Below, in pieces: positions 18,673 to 27,746 of a stretch of DNA of 64,000 nt. A model generated the notes under the pieces. That model was not told where the DNA came from and did not search any database. It saw only the letters and a list, made by a program, of their open reading frames with translations. The first letter of the stretch is position 1. Each line of letters begins with the position of its first letter. Source of the DNA: Ignavibacteriales bacterium (GTDB lineage Bacteria; Bacteroidota; Ignavibacteria; Ignavibacteriales; Ignavibacteriaceae); contig CP054182.1 in assembly GCA_015709675.1 (NCBI GenBank), forward strand, positions 3,265,448 to 3,329,447, in the 5' to 3' direction. The position numbers and the translations under genes are program-made.

Positions 18673-21450
18673 TTAGAATGCTAAACTTAATCCTAGAGAA
18701 AAACTCATATCGGTGTTGTACTCTTCGACCACTTTTTCGCCAAACGGAGTTTTCTGGACGAAATTGTAGTCCTGAGCCAGAATATCTTTAACAACTGCTT
18801 TTACAGCAAAATTCTTAAATATCCTTTTGGAAAAGGAAAAGTCAATCTGATCTCTGGATTTCTGAATGATATCACCGATATCAGTTGTGCCCACTTTACT
18901 GATTCTGTCACCAACTTTATTAAAGGTCAGTGAAGAATTAATACCGTTCTGATAATCATCATAGTAGAGTCCGGCGTTCAGAATGTAATTTGCCTGTCCC
19001 TGAAGCGGACGCTCGCTTGTCTGAAATCCTTCAACACCTGAATTACCAAGAGTAATTTTGGAAGAGATCAGACTCAGATTTCCTACAAGCGAAAAGTTTG
19101 ATAAATAGTCGGATATAAAACCGAGTGATTTACGCAGTTCCATCTCAAAGCCATAATTTTCTGCTTTATCTGCGTTCTTATATGAGCGGATCGGCTCAAG
19201 TGCAGAAGATGCAGTGAGAATCTGCTCTATAGGATCAGTAAATGATTTATAATAGACACTGAGAGCAAGCAGTTCTCCCGGTCCCATAAAGAGCTCATAC
19301 CGGAAATCAAAGTTGCTGATCATTGTTCTGCGTAGTGACTCATTGCCAATCACCAGCTCATTTGCCAAAAAGTCAAAGTAACTGAAAGGTGCGAGTTCCC
19401 TGAATTCCGGACGGGCCAGTGTCTTAGAATAAGCAAAGCGGAAGTTGGTAATATCATTAAACAGATAGGTAATGCTTACAGCAGGAAGTAAATCGGAATT
19501 GTTATTATTGATTTCAACCGGCTGATCAGTCTGGGATCTTGACATCAGGCGCTGCTGGGAGTTTTCAAGACGGGCACCAAAAATCAGGCGCACTTTATCA
19601 ATCACTTCCCAGTCAAACATCATATATGATGCAAACACACTTTGCTCGGATGAATAACTGTCTGACGGCTTTGTTATTTCAACAATCTGAATGAATCTGT
19701 TATCAAAATTTTCCGGTTTGAATATCTCTTCAACTGAGCGCTGCAGAATGGTATCCTCACGGAAAAAGTTTCCTCCCGGTATATTCTTAAATCCGAAACT
19801 GCGGGCATTAAAAGAGCGGCCCTTATCATCATACCCGGCACCAAACTTAACTGTGGGCATATTTCTTTCAGCAAACGGTTTCATCGTGATGCTAATGTTA
19901 GCCCCGGTATTTTCATCTTCCAGATCAGAGAAAAAGCGGGAAGCGAGCGACTGATCAAGCTGAAAGCGGAGCGGTTCTTCAGGATCATCATTATTCTTTG
20001 AATAGATATATCTTCTGTTATCCGGCTCATCGCGGAATGACTTCGCAAAGTTTGTATTCCACTCAAGATTAATGCCGTTCAGCAGGTTAAAACGGTGTTC
20101 ACCGATAAGCTGATGTGAGCGGAGTATTCTGGATACAAACTTCAGGTTATTGGTCTCCCGGTACTGGCTGTATGCATAGTAGTCGCCCTTATAGAGGGTA
20201 ACTTCATCATCACCGCTCTGATTATAGATATTCTTAAAGCTGATTTTATCGTTGGTTGAAGTCTTGAAGCTTATGTTCGCAAGCGCTCCCCAGACAACTG
20301 AATAGTTGTAGGTTGAACCGCTGTATTCGTAGCGCAGGCCTTCGTAAGTATATGCGCTTTTTTCAAGATTCTTCACATCAAATGAACTCGCGTAAGAAAG
20401 TGAACCGACAAGACCAAGAGTATTTCCGCCAAACTCATATTTATCACCAATACTCAGTTTATAACTGCCATTGACCATGGATTTTGTGTCTTTCAGATCC
20501 CAGTTATTCTTAAAACCAAGCCCAATTACCCTGAGGGCGCTGTCAGCATTCATACCGGAAAAATTTCCGGGTGTCAGTTTGAAGTCCGGGACTAACGATG
20601 GCAGACTTCTTGTGCCGTCATCCTGTCCGAGCCAGTCGCTGGCACCGGACTGATATCCTTTAAATACTGCAAGATTATTTGACTGGTTGTAACCGGCTGA
20701 ATAGGAAAAATCCCAGAAAAAGGACTGAGGAAATTCCAGAGTCTGAATCTGTACCAGTCCTCCTGAAAAGTCAGCAGGTTTATCTGGTGTGAAAGTTTTT
20801 GCTGTTACAACATTTTCGATAAGACTTGCGGGAAAAATATCGTACGAGAAACTTTTCTTCTCAGGATCGGTTGAGGGAAGGTTTGCACCATTCAGAAGAG
20901 TATTATTATACCGGTCCCCTATTCCCCGTATATAGGCATATTTCCCTTCAGAAATGGTAACGCCCGTCATCGTCTTAAGAATATCTGTTCCATCGCTGCT
21001 GTTATTCTTTTTAATGAGTTCAGCGCTGATTCCGTCAACAATATTGATGGAGTTTTTCTGAATTTTAAGCACAGCAGCTTCTGAATTTCTCATAGCTTCA
21101 GCGGTAACCACTACTTCCTCAAGCTGTGTTGCTGATGAAACCATGGAGATATTCAGGCGGGTTTCCTTTCCTGCTTCCACTTGAACGTCCTTGATCACCA
21201 GTGTCTGGTAAGAGATGTAAGAAACTTTTAACTCATACACTCCCGGATCAAGATTTTTGACAGCATAAATGCCATCAATATCGGTTGAGGCACCGATGGA
21301 GGTTCCGGAAACCAGAATATTAGCCCCGATAAGTTCCTCATTATTCTGCTTATCGGTGATCTTTCCGGTTATTGAACCTTTATTTTGTGCGGTTATATTG
21401 CCGGCTATAAAAACCATAATCAGCAATGCCGCAAAAACATGCTTTGACAT
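18673..21450 (-). CDS. TonB-dependent outer membrane receptor with carboxypeptidase-regulatory-like domain
   Basis: The 925 residues start with a signal peptide (about 1-21), followed by an Ig-like CarboxypepD_reg/CNA-B domain (about 25-110, GKITDKQNNEELIGANI) common in Bacteroidota TonB receptors. A plug domain follows (about 130-235, including AYIRGIGDRYNNTLLNG), then a 22-strand-type beta-barrel to the C-terminal Phe. It should import a substrate across the outer membrane using TonB energy. The Pho-box-like promoter 36-91 bp upstream and the neighbouring 5'-nucleotidase suggest a phosphorus compound, by inference. No SusD-like partner gene is adjacent. Confidence 0.92.
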   Translation of the reverse strand: MSKHVFAALLIMVFIAGNITAQNKGSITGKITDKQNNEELIGANILVSGTSIGASTDIDGIYAVKNLDPGVYELKVSYISYQTLVIKDVQVEAGKETRLNISMVSSATQLEEVVVTAEAMRNSEAAVLKIQKNSINIVDGISAELIKKNNSSDGTDILKTMTGVTISEGKYAYIRGIGDRYNNTLLNGANLPSTDPEKKSFSYDIFPASLIENVVTAKTFTPDKPADFSGGLVQIQTLEFPQSFFWDFSYSAGYNQSNNLAVFKGYQSGASDWLGQDDGTRSLPSLVPDFKLTPGNFSGMNADSALRVIGLGFKNNWDLKDTKSMVNGSYKLSIGDKYEFGGNTLGLVGSLSYASSFDVKNLEKSAYTYEGLRYEYSGSTYNYSVVWGALANISFKTSTNDKISFKNIYNQSGDDEVTLYKGDYYAYSQYRETNNLKFVSRILRSHQLIGEHRFNLLNGINLEWNTNFAKSFRDEPDNRRYIYSKNNDDPEEPLRFQLDQSLASRFFSDLEDENTGANISITMKPFAERNMPTVKFGAGYDDKGRSFNARSFGFKNIPGGNFFREDTILQRSVEEIFKPENFDNRFIQIVEITKPSDSYSSEQSVFASYMMFDWEVIDKVRLIFGARLENSQQRLMSRSQTDQPVEINNNNSDLLPAVSITYLFNDITNFRFAYSKTLARPEFRELAPFSYFDFLANELVIGNESLRRTMISNFDFRYELFMGPGELLALSVYYKSFTDPIEQILTASSALEPIRSYKNADKAENYGFEMELRKSLGFISDYLSNFSLVGNLSLISSKITLGNSGVEGFQTSERPLQGQANYILNAGLYYDDYQNGINSSLTFNKVGDRISKVGTTDIGDIIQKSRDQIDFSFSKRIFKNFAVKAVVKDILAQDYNFVQKTPFGEKVVEEYNTDMSFSLGLSLAF

Positions 21451-21485
21451 TTTTTTTCCTTTAATATTTTTTACCTTCGACGCCC

Positions 21486-21541
21486 CAAACTTACCGCCCC
21501 AATGTTACCTTAATGTTAAGGCAGGGTTAACAGAGTGTTAA
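21486..21541 (-). promoter_or_regulatory. Pho-box-like operator with TAnnTTTG promoter, upstream of TonB receptor
   Basis: On the minus strand, TTAACA, TTAACC and TTAACA (plus-strand positions 21536-21541, 21525-21530, 21514-21519) repeat at exactly 11 bp. They are followed by exactly 20 bp and TAAGTTTG (21486-21493), matching TAnnTTTG. A further GTAACA lies one period on (21503-21508). The hexamers occupy the place of a -33 element. PhoB/PhoP regulators bind direct hexamers with 11-bp periodicity, and the same layout recurs at 24.3 kb. The start site would lie about 30 nt before the receptor ATG. Confidence 0.72.
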
Positions 21542-21738
21542 TCTTTGAGGGGTGTGTCCGGCGTACCATTCCTGATGACTGTATCATGAAGGGACAGGTA
21601 TCTGATAAAAATGCTTTTTGGGGGATATTTTCGAAATTCTGGCCTGGAAATCAGACAGAGATTACCGGCTTCCTCAATTAGTGATTCCTCACATTGTTGC
21701 TGAATCCAAATAGTAAGGGGAAGTCAGGATGAAAAAAA
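21542..21738. other. Intergenic remainder between Pho-box-like promoter and 5'-nucleotidase terminator
   Basis: I see no gene or repeat here. Together with the operator and the terminator at 21.74 kb it makes up the 338-nt gap between two minus-strand operons. Confidence 0.4.
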
Positions 21739-21766
21739 AGCCGCCGGTCTGGCAAACCGGCGGCTT
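21739..21766 (-). terminator. Rho-independent terminator of 5'-nucleotidase operon
   Basis: A strong 11-bp stem (AAGCCGCCGGT / ACCGGCGGCTT) with a T-run on the minus strand, 20 nt after the 5'-nucleotidase stop codon. Confidence 0.9.
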
Positions 21767-21788
21767 TTGGAGAGGATATGGAGTTCGT

Positions 21789-23648
21789 TTATTTTACGAG
21801 CAAGAGCTTTTTTGTCAGAGATTTTCCGCCAGACTCAAGCCGGTAAAAATAGGTCCCGCTAGCAAGGTTTCTTGAAGAAACATCAAATACCACTGAATAA
21901 CTTCCCTCTTCCTGATAACTATCAACAAGAGTGGTTACCAGCGCACCGGATAAATCATATATTCTGAGGGATACAAATCCTGCTTTCGGCAGGAAGTAAT
22001 TAATTGTTGTGGATGGATTAAAAGGATTCGGATAGTTTTGCTCCAGATTGAAACCGGTGATTCTGTCTGCCTCCCCGAAATCATCTTTCACAGAAGTAAT
22101 TCGTCCCACACCGCCCGGAGTAATCATCTGATGGGCAATAATATATGCCATAAGCACTTCGAACTCGGTAGAATCTTCAAACATATAGGGATTAATAAGC
22201 GTTACTCCCACCATGTTCTGAAGCGCATAGGCAAGGAATTCATTGAGTGTTGCAGTATATACAGCTGCGGGATCAAGCGGCTGGCCGCCAATAGTTACCC
22301 CCGTTACCCTGCCCGGACCCGCTCCGTTTATATCAAATGAGTAATTCATTCCTGAGACCTGCGGCAAAAGTTCATCGTCATACTCAATTGCCTGGAGTCC
22401 GAACTCCAGTCCCATAATTAAATCAGCGCCCGATATGCCGCACTTAATAATACGGTATCCGAGAGCCTTAATGGTGTCAAAACCGTATCCGATAGCTCTG
22501 AATGCATCCGCGGGAACGATCGGTCCTTCATAAATCGGCTGTGCTGTTGAACCGCCGACCGTCAGTGCTACCTGAGTTCCCGTTTTCCATCTGAAGGCAT
22601 CGGTGACCAGATTGCCTAACGGGGTATCAAATGAATCAGCCGAGACACTTGGCCGGGCAACTTCCCAGAACGTTCCTGCAGCATAACCAATCTGCTGAGT
22701 ATATACCGGTCCGTAGAGCGCCTCAATCTGGGTGATAAGGGTATCAACCATATCTTTGGTCGTGGGCTCTTCAGGGATGGTATTGTCCAGTTCAATTGGC
22801 AGATAACTTATCACGGATACATCTGTTGATGTGGCAGCAAGAGTAAGTTTTCCTACCTCCGTGTAATTGGCACTTGTCTGAACAATATATACCGGTTTGC
22901 CTGCAGGATTGGTAATAATCTCCGGCTGTATCGTTTTATAATGGTCATGCGCGCTGATGATAACATTGATGCCGGGTACTGATTCTGCAATAGCCCGGTC
23001 ATACATGATTCCCAGATGGGACATCAGAATAATCACGTTACACTGCTGGGTGAAAAGTTCAGTGAGCGCCGCCTCAAGATAGCCGTCTATAGTATCAATA
23101 ACAACAGGCGCGGGAAGTGAAAAAAGGTTGGTGCTTGGGGTTGTAAGACCAATCAGGCCGATCTTGCTGTTTCCTTTCTGAATGATATGGGTTTTCTTGA
23201 TATATGGCTGCAGAGGGGAAAAACCGTCCAGTATGGCATTTGCTGAAAGTACCGGAATGGCATTAGTTGCAAAGGCAGCTTCAAAACATCCGTAAAGTGC
23301 TTCAGGACCGAGATCAAATTCATGGTTGCCTAAGGCAATTGCATCAAAGTTGAGTGCTTTCAGAAATTCGAGTTCTGCTACTCCGAAGAATTTGTTGAAA
23401 AACAGATCACCTATAAAAAAATCACCGCCGTGAAGAGTTACAACATTCGGCTCAGTTACCTGAGTCATACCGATCACGGATGCAGCTCGCGCAATACCGC
23501 CTCTTGTTCCCTTCAGATTCATATCGCGAGGTGCCAGCGGGGCAAGTGTTGAATGCGTATCATTGATGTGCAGAATGGTTATGGTATCTACCTGAGCGTT
23601 CAGGCTTGCACATAAAATTACCGTAAAAAGAAGAATTAGATTTTTCAT
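21789..23648 (-). CDS. Secreted 5'-nucleotidase/UDP-sugar hydrolase-type metallophosphatase with T9SS tail
   Basis: The 619 residues have a signal peptide (1-18) and a metallophosphoesterase domain (about 20-290) with HINDTHS, GGDFFIGD, GNHEFDLG, SHLG and SAHDHYK. A 5'-nucleotidase C-terminal substrate domain follows (about 325-490), then a type IX tail (from about 535, EQNYPNPFNPSTTINY). It should release phosphate from nucleotides at the cell surface. It is the second gene behind the Pho-box-like promoter at 24.3 kb, which fits phosphate scavenging. Start-to-stop spacing to the preceding gene is 30 nt. Confidence 0.92.
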   Translation of the reverse strand: MKNLILLFTVILCASLNAQVDTITILHINDTHSTLAPLAPRDMNLKGTRGGIARAASVIGMTQVTEPNVVTLHGGDFFIGDLFFNKFFGVAELEFLKALNFDAIALGNHEFDLGPEALYGCFEAAFATNAIPVLSANAILDGFSPLQPYIKKTHIIQKGNSKIGLIGLTTPSTNLFSLPAPVVIDTIDGYLEAALTELFTQQCNVIILMSHLGIMYDRAIAESVPGINVIISAHDHYKTIQPEIITNPAGKPVYIVQTSANYTEVGKLTLAATSTDVSVISYLPIELDNTIPEEPTTKDMVDTLITQIEALYGPVYTQQIGYAAGTFWEVARPSVSADSFDTPLGNLVTDAFRWKTGTQVALTVGGSTAQPIYEGPIVPADAFRAIGYGFDTIKALGYRIIKCGISGADLIMGLEFGLQAIEYDDELLPQVSGMNYSFDINGAGPGRVTGVTIGGQPLDPAAVYTATLNEFLAYALQNMVGVTLINPYMFEDSTEFEVLMAYIIAHQMITPGGVGRITSVKDDFGEADRITGFNLEQNYPNPFNPSTTINYFLPKAGFVSLRIYDLSGALVTTLVDSYQEEGSYSVVFDVSSRNLASGTYFYRLESGGKSLTKKLLLVK

Positions 23649-23678
23649 GACACTACTCCTGTTTGTATTATATTTTTT

Positions 23679-24224
23679 TTAGATCGTTTTATCTATTGCA
23701 TATCCGAAAATGAACGATACGCGGACACCCTTTGGATTCGTAGTGACCGCCAGGTTAAGCGGAATGCTTACACCGCCAAAATCAAAGCTTTTTCCAACCG
23801 CCAGCATCAGTGCGGAAGAAACAGTAGTCTGCGATGCCATAAGGTTGGGGCCCATGCCGAATTCAATTCCGTTGGGAAATCTGATTCCGAAACCAAGCGT
23901 TGCTCCCGGAATGATTTTGCCGTATTCCACTCCCGAAATCAGCGGAATGACCTCAATGATGAAGCAGGGACCTTCTATATTCGGAACTATCTGATACTCA
24001 AAGTGCCAGCCGAACTGACTAAGGAATCTACCTACCTGTTCATCACGTAGTTTCTGGACTAGTTCACCTTCTCCCGGAATGAAGGTAAATCCGAGCCGCG
24101 GACCGCCCAGATTACGGGACACAAACTTCACCGGGGTTTTGGTTTCGGTTGACTGGGCAAAGGAGTTTTCTGCCGAAGCTGATATGAAGATCAGGCAGAT
24201 ACTAAGAAATACTATCCGTTTCAT
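23679..24224 (-). CDS. Small exported outer-membrane-like protein, unknown function
   Basis: I do not recognise the family. The 181 residues have a signal peptide (about 1-23, ending at SFAQ) and then alternating hydrophobic/Gly-rich stretches suggestive of a short beta-barrel or beta-sandwich (GATLGFGIRFPNGIEFGMGPN). It is the first gene after the Pho-box-like promoter and precedes the secreted 5'-nucleotidase, so phosphate-limited expression and a role at the outer membrane are inferred. Confidence 0.7.
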   Translation of the reverse strand: MKRIVFLSICLIFISASAENSFAQSTETKTPVKFVSRNLGGPRLGFTFIPGEGELVQKLRDEQVGRFLSQFGWHFEYQIVPNIEGPCFIIEVIPLISGVEYGKIIPGATLGFGIRFPNGIEFGMGPNLMASQTTVSSALMLAVGKSFDFGGVSIPLNLAVTTNPKGVRVSFIFGYAIDKTI

Positions 24225-24268
24225 TGTTGTAACCTTTCGTTAATTAGTAATATTGAATTCTTACGGTT

Positions 24269-24324
24269 CAAAATTACCGGGGGGCTATAAGGCGGGTGTC
24301 ACGGAGTTGTCATGAAATTGTAAA
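24269..24324 (-). promoter_or_regulatory. Pho-box-like operator with TAnnTTTG promoter, upstream of outer-membrane protein/5'-nucleotidase operon
   Basis: On the minus strand, TTTACA, ATGACA and GTGACA (plus-strand 24319-24324, 24308-24313, 24297-24302) repeat at exactly 11 bp. They are followed by exactly 20 bp and TAATTTTG (24269-24276). Hexamer spacing, distance to the -7 element and its consensus all equal those of the 21.5-kb site, while the spacer sequences differ, so this is not a copied segment. It lies between the terminator of the response-regulator gene and the operon it would control. Confidence 0.75.
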
Positions 24325-24352
24325 AAGAAAAAGGCTGCTTTTTAGGGCAGCC
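24322..24352 (-). terminator. Terminator of the two-component operon
   Basis: The stem GGCTGC / GCAGCC with an 8-nt loop is followed on the minus strand by T5CT5. It ends the kinase/regulator operon and abuts the Pho-box-like operator, sharing its T-run with the distal hexamer. Confidence 0.75.
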
Positions 24353-24391
24353 CATTCAGGAGCAAAGTTGCAGAAAGCAATTATCCTATCA

Positions 24392-25087
24392 TTAATCGGA
24401 ATGATTCAGCCGGAACCGGTAACCTGCCCGGTGAACCGTCAGCAGATGCTCTGGCTCTGAAGGATTTACTTCTATATGTTTTCTGAGGGAAAGAATAAAA
24501 TTATCAACGGTGCGGGTTGTCGGGTAAGCGTCATATCCCCAGACGTCATCCAGGAGCTTCTCACGTGAGACAACTTCATTAGCGTGCCTGATAAAAAAGA
24601 TTAGCATTTTATATTCGGTTACCGAAAGATGAAGAACCGTGCCGTTTTTCCTGACTTCCTGATGTTTCAGGTCAACGGATATATCACCAAATTTGACGGT
24701 TGACCCGGAAACTGCTGCGCCTTCTGATCTGCGCAAAACCGCTTTCACCCGGGCGACAAGTTCCCGCGCTGAAAAAGGTTTGGTTATATAATCATCCGCG
24801 CCGAACTCAAGCCCCATTATTTTATCTATCTCCTCTTTTCTGCTGGTGAGCATTATTACGGGGATGGTCATCCGCTCTTCATTTCTGAGTTTTTGCAGGA
24901 GATCAAGCCCGTTCAACTTTGGCAGCATGATATCAAGCAGTATCATATCCGGCTTAAATGAGAGTGCAAGCGATAATCCGGCTTCACCGTCTCCTGCTGT
25001 TTCAATTTCGAAATGCTCTGCTAAAAGAAGCGTTTTAAGTCCCTCAACAATAGCGGGCTCATCCTCAACTAACAGAATCTTTTTCAT
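24392..25087 (-). CDS. OmpR/PhoB-family response regulator
   Basis: The 231 residues have a receiver domain (1-120; acidic pocket ED at 9-10, phosphoacceptor D52 in LLDIMLP, Lys in TKPF) and a winged-helix DNA-binding domain (about 130-230, ending AGYRFRL). OmpR/PhoB proteins bind direct repeats, and the two 11-bp-spaced hexamer arrays next door make this the obvious candidate to bind them, which is an inference. It sits 27 nt after its kinase gene and before a terminator. Confidence 0.93.
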   Translation of the reverse strand: MKKILLVEDEPAIVEGLKTLLLAEHFEIETAGDGEAGLSLALSFKPDMILLDIMLPKLNGLDLLQKLRNEERMTIPVIMLTSRKEEIDKIMGLEFGADDYITKPFSARELVARVKAVLRRSEGAAVSGSTVKFGDISVDLKHQEVRKNGTVLHLSVTEYKMLIFFIRHANEVVSREKLLDDVWGYDAYPTTRTVDNFILSLRKHIEVNPSEPEHLLTVHRAGYRFRLNHSD

Positions 25088-25114
25088 AGAACTCCTCTTC
25101 TTTATCGTAAGTGA

Positions 25115-27661
25115 TTACATCTTTTTACTGAACACGCTTCTTTTTCCAGAGCGGAATTTCTTATGGTCTGACAATGACGGAAGCGAAAAACGGAAAGTGG
25201 TGCCGTCGTTTTCATTTGGCACTGCTTCAACTTTTCCCTGATGCACATCGGCTATATGTTTAACTATTGCCAGTCCGATGCCCATACCTCCTGTACTTTT
25301 ACTCAGAGGATTACTCAGCCGTTTATATGGTTCAAATATCTCATCTCTTTTTTCCGGAGGAATCCCAACTCCTCTGTCGGTAAAGCTGATAGTTATATAT
25401 TTCTCTTCTCTGATTACCGAAACTTTAAGATATTTTACTTTGTCTGAATAACGGATGGCGTTAGCTATGATATTGACGCATGCTTCAGTGATTGCGTCTT
25501 TATCAGCATAAACCGGCATATCCTCTTCCTGATAATACTCCTCCGTCTGAAACGCATTCATTTGGAGCTGATACTGCATCATGAGCACTACTGATCTGAC
25601 CAGCGCGGTCAGATTACACTCATCAAGCGAATATTCCTTAATTCCTTTTTCAATCCTTGCAAAGTCCAAAACGTTATTTATCAGCCGCGCAAGCCGTTCA
25701 GTTTCTCCTTGTATAATCTTAAGATATTTTACTCGATCCTCCTCACCGGCTTTGCTATCCTGCAGAATCTCTGCAAACAGTTTTATTGAGGTGAGCGGAG
25801 TTTTCAGGTCATGTGAAACACTCGAAACGAAAAAGGATTTCAGTTCATTCAGCTCTTTGAGACGGGCGGTAATCTCCTTTTCAAAACGCAGATTATATTC
25901 AAGTTCAATCCGCTCAACGGCCATAACGAACTGGTTACCCGAGAAAAGTATAAGATTCAGCTCTTCGGAGCTAAGAGGGAATTCAGATTTTTTCTCACCG
26001 AGTATCAGGCAGGCAATTATCTTTTCATTCGCTCCGCTAAAGGGAATAACCGCATGCATAAACTGTAAATCTGCGCTGCTTAGGACCAGGTTTTCATGAA
26101 CTATTTCTGTTTCCTTATTCAGTCCCCTTAATTTTGGAAGTCTGGCACCCTGACCATGAAGTATACTTCTGATAAAAGAAATAATTTCAAGGTTTCTTCC
26201 CTTCTCACTATCACCGCAGAAAAGTGTGCCTGATTCAGGCAAATGTGTATTGTGAATATACAGCCCTGAGAACTTTACAGGAATGAACCGTTCTATCTCA
26301 CTGGAAATCATCTCCGCTGCCTGCCTGATTCCGGTGGCGCTTTCCAGTCTGGCAGCTATCTGGTGTTGTGCTTCAACAAAATTAACTTTCACCATAAAAA
26401 ACCGCCGGTCAACTAAATCCTTTACCCGTTCACGCAGCGGTTGAAAAAGCAATGCCGTAACTACCGATGAAACAGCCGATAACATAACAGAATTTATGAC
26501 CGTAAGCTGCCCGATCAGCATTGCTGCTCCTCCTAAAATAACCGTATAAATACCAAGCACAGCAAGCAATGAAAGACCATAGATGGTACTCCGCCGGAAA
26601 ATCTGATCTATATCAAAAATATGATAGCGGACAATGGAAAAACCATAAGTAAGAGGAAGGACCGCCACCAGAATCAGAATCAACTCCTCGGGAACCAGTC
26701 CTTCTGAGGTAAAGAACTGAGGTATCTGCCAGAAGAGAATAAAAGAAAGCGGTCCGGTAACTGTTCCGAAGAATATCCATTTCAGCTTTTGTCTTTCTGA
26801 CTCATCCGCAGATTTTCTGAAAGAATGAATAAAATTCCCCACTCCTGCAATGACCGATACCGCAAAAAATATCCTGCAGATATCAAACCACGCTTCATAA
26901 CGGTTGAACCAGTCAATACTTCTCTCCGAAAGTGCGTGATATGCAGTATAACCAAGCACAGCTGAAAGCAAAACCGGGATCACGGAAAGAGCGAATACAA
27001 TCCGAAGGGTATGAGGCGTTTTTTCCCTCGGAAAAACAAAAGTAAACCAGAGAAAGAAAAAGGGGACAATTGCATATGAAGCTGAAAAGATGATCCTGTT
27101 CAGCACTCCTGTCCATAGTGCCGGGTATATATAACTGCCCCAGGTCATGGTTATCATTCCAAAAGCAGCAAGCATCATCCCGTGAAACGTCAGCGCTGCT
27201 TTATCGTACAGCGGCCGTTTGAGCAGCACAATTATACCGACCGCGAACACCACAAGCGCAAGGCTCCCAGCGGCAATAATATAAAACCATCCGTAAAACC
27301 TGGTCAGTTTCAATTCCGCATGCAGTATTTCCTCCCTGTGGAGAAACTCTGCGCTCACAATTCTGCCTGTATTTAGCCCGTCACAGGCGAATTCAAGATC
27401 CTCAAATGAAGTAAGCGGTATGCCGTCAAGTGATTTTAACTGCAGGCTTTCAGGAAGGATGATTCCCCTTGCATCCACTGTCTGTTCGGATAAGATGAGT
27501 CTGTCTTGCCGGAGCTCAAGTTTAAGCGGAACTGCTGATTTTTGATATACCTGAAAAATTCCCGCGATTCCCAGAATCAGGACAATTGCATCCAGGACGA
27601 GGATATATCGTTTGATTTTATAATTATCCTGTACAATTTCCTGTCTCATGAACCGCCTCAC
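25115..27661 (-). CDS. Membrane sensor histidine kinase with 7TM-like sensor and GAF-like region
   Basis: The 848 residues have a TM helix (about 21-40), a short PDZ-like extracytoplasmic segment (about 60-118), a block of about eight TM helices (120-385), a GAF-like cytoplasmic domain (about 405-580), HisKA with SHDLKTPLTS (His near 616), and HATPase with N box NIIANAIRYS (about 735), DRGVGIP and GGMGIGLAIV. This is much larger than a typical PhoR, which has one or two TM helices and a PAS domain. Partner of the response regulator. Signal unknown; phosphate status is inferred from context only. Confidence 0.9.
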   Translation of the reverse strand: MRRFMRQEIVQDNYKIKRYILVLDAIVLILGIAGIFQVYQKSAVPLKLELRQDRLILSEQTVDARGIILPESLQLKSLDGIPLTSFEDLEFACDGLNTGRIVSAEFLHREEILHAELKLTRFYGWFYIIAAGSLALVVFAVGIIVLLKRPLYDKAALTFHGMMLAAFGMITMTWGSYIYPALWTGVLNRIIFSASYAIVPFFFLWFTFVFPREKTPHTLRIVFALSVIPVLLSAVLGYTAYHALSERSIDWFNRYEAWFDICRIFFAVSVIAGVGNFIHSFRKSADESERQKLKWIFFGTVTGPLSFILFWQIPQFFTSEGLVPEELILILVAVLPLTYGFSIVRYHIFDIDQIFRRSTIYGLSLLAVLGIYTVILGGAAMLIGQLTVINSVMLSAVSSVVTALLFQPLRERVKDLVDRRFFMVKVNFVEAQHQIAARLESATGIRQAAEMISSEIERFIPVKFSGLYIHNTHLPESGTLFCGDSEKGRNLEIISFIRSILHGQGARLPKLRGLNKETEIVHENLVLSSADLQFMHAVIPFSGANEKIIACLILGEKKSEFPLSSEELNLILFSGNQFVMAVERIELEYNLRFEKEITARLKELNELKSFFVSSVSHDLKTPLTSIKLFAEILQDSKAGEEDRVKYLKIIQGETERLARLINNVLDFARIEKGIKEYSLDECNLTALVRSVVLMMQYQLQMNAFQTEEYYQEEDMPVYADKDAITEACVNIIANAIRYSDKVKYLKVSVIREEKYITISFTDRGVGIPPEKRDEIFEPYKRLSNPLSKSTGGMGIGLAIVKHIADVHQGKVEAVPNENDGTTFRFSLPSLSDHKKFRSGKRSVFSKKM

Positions 27662-27746
27662 ATTTCCGTAAAGTGATTATTTACTTTCTTACATTCTAAC
27701 CGGCAGACACATTGTTTCGAAACTTATTACTTCTCAGCATGTTACT

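Noticed and set aside
25581-26099. 172-codon plus-strand frame
   Set aside because: Antisense to the histidine kinase, whose motifs are clear.
27662-27746. Pho-box-like site before the kinase gene
   Set aside because: I looked for hexamers at 11-bp period and found none; a TAAGTTTC near-match to the -7 element is not enough.
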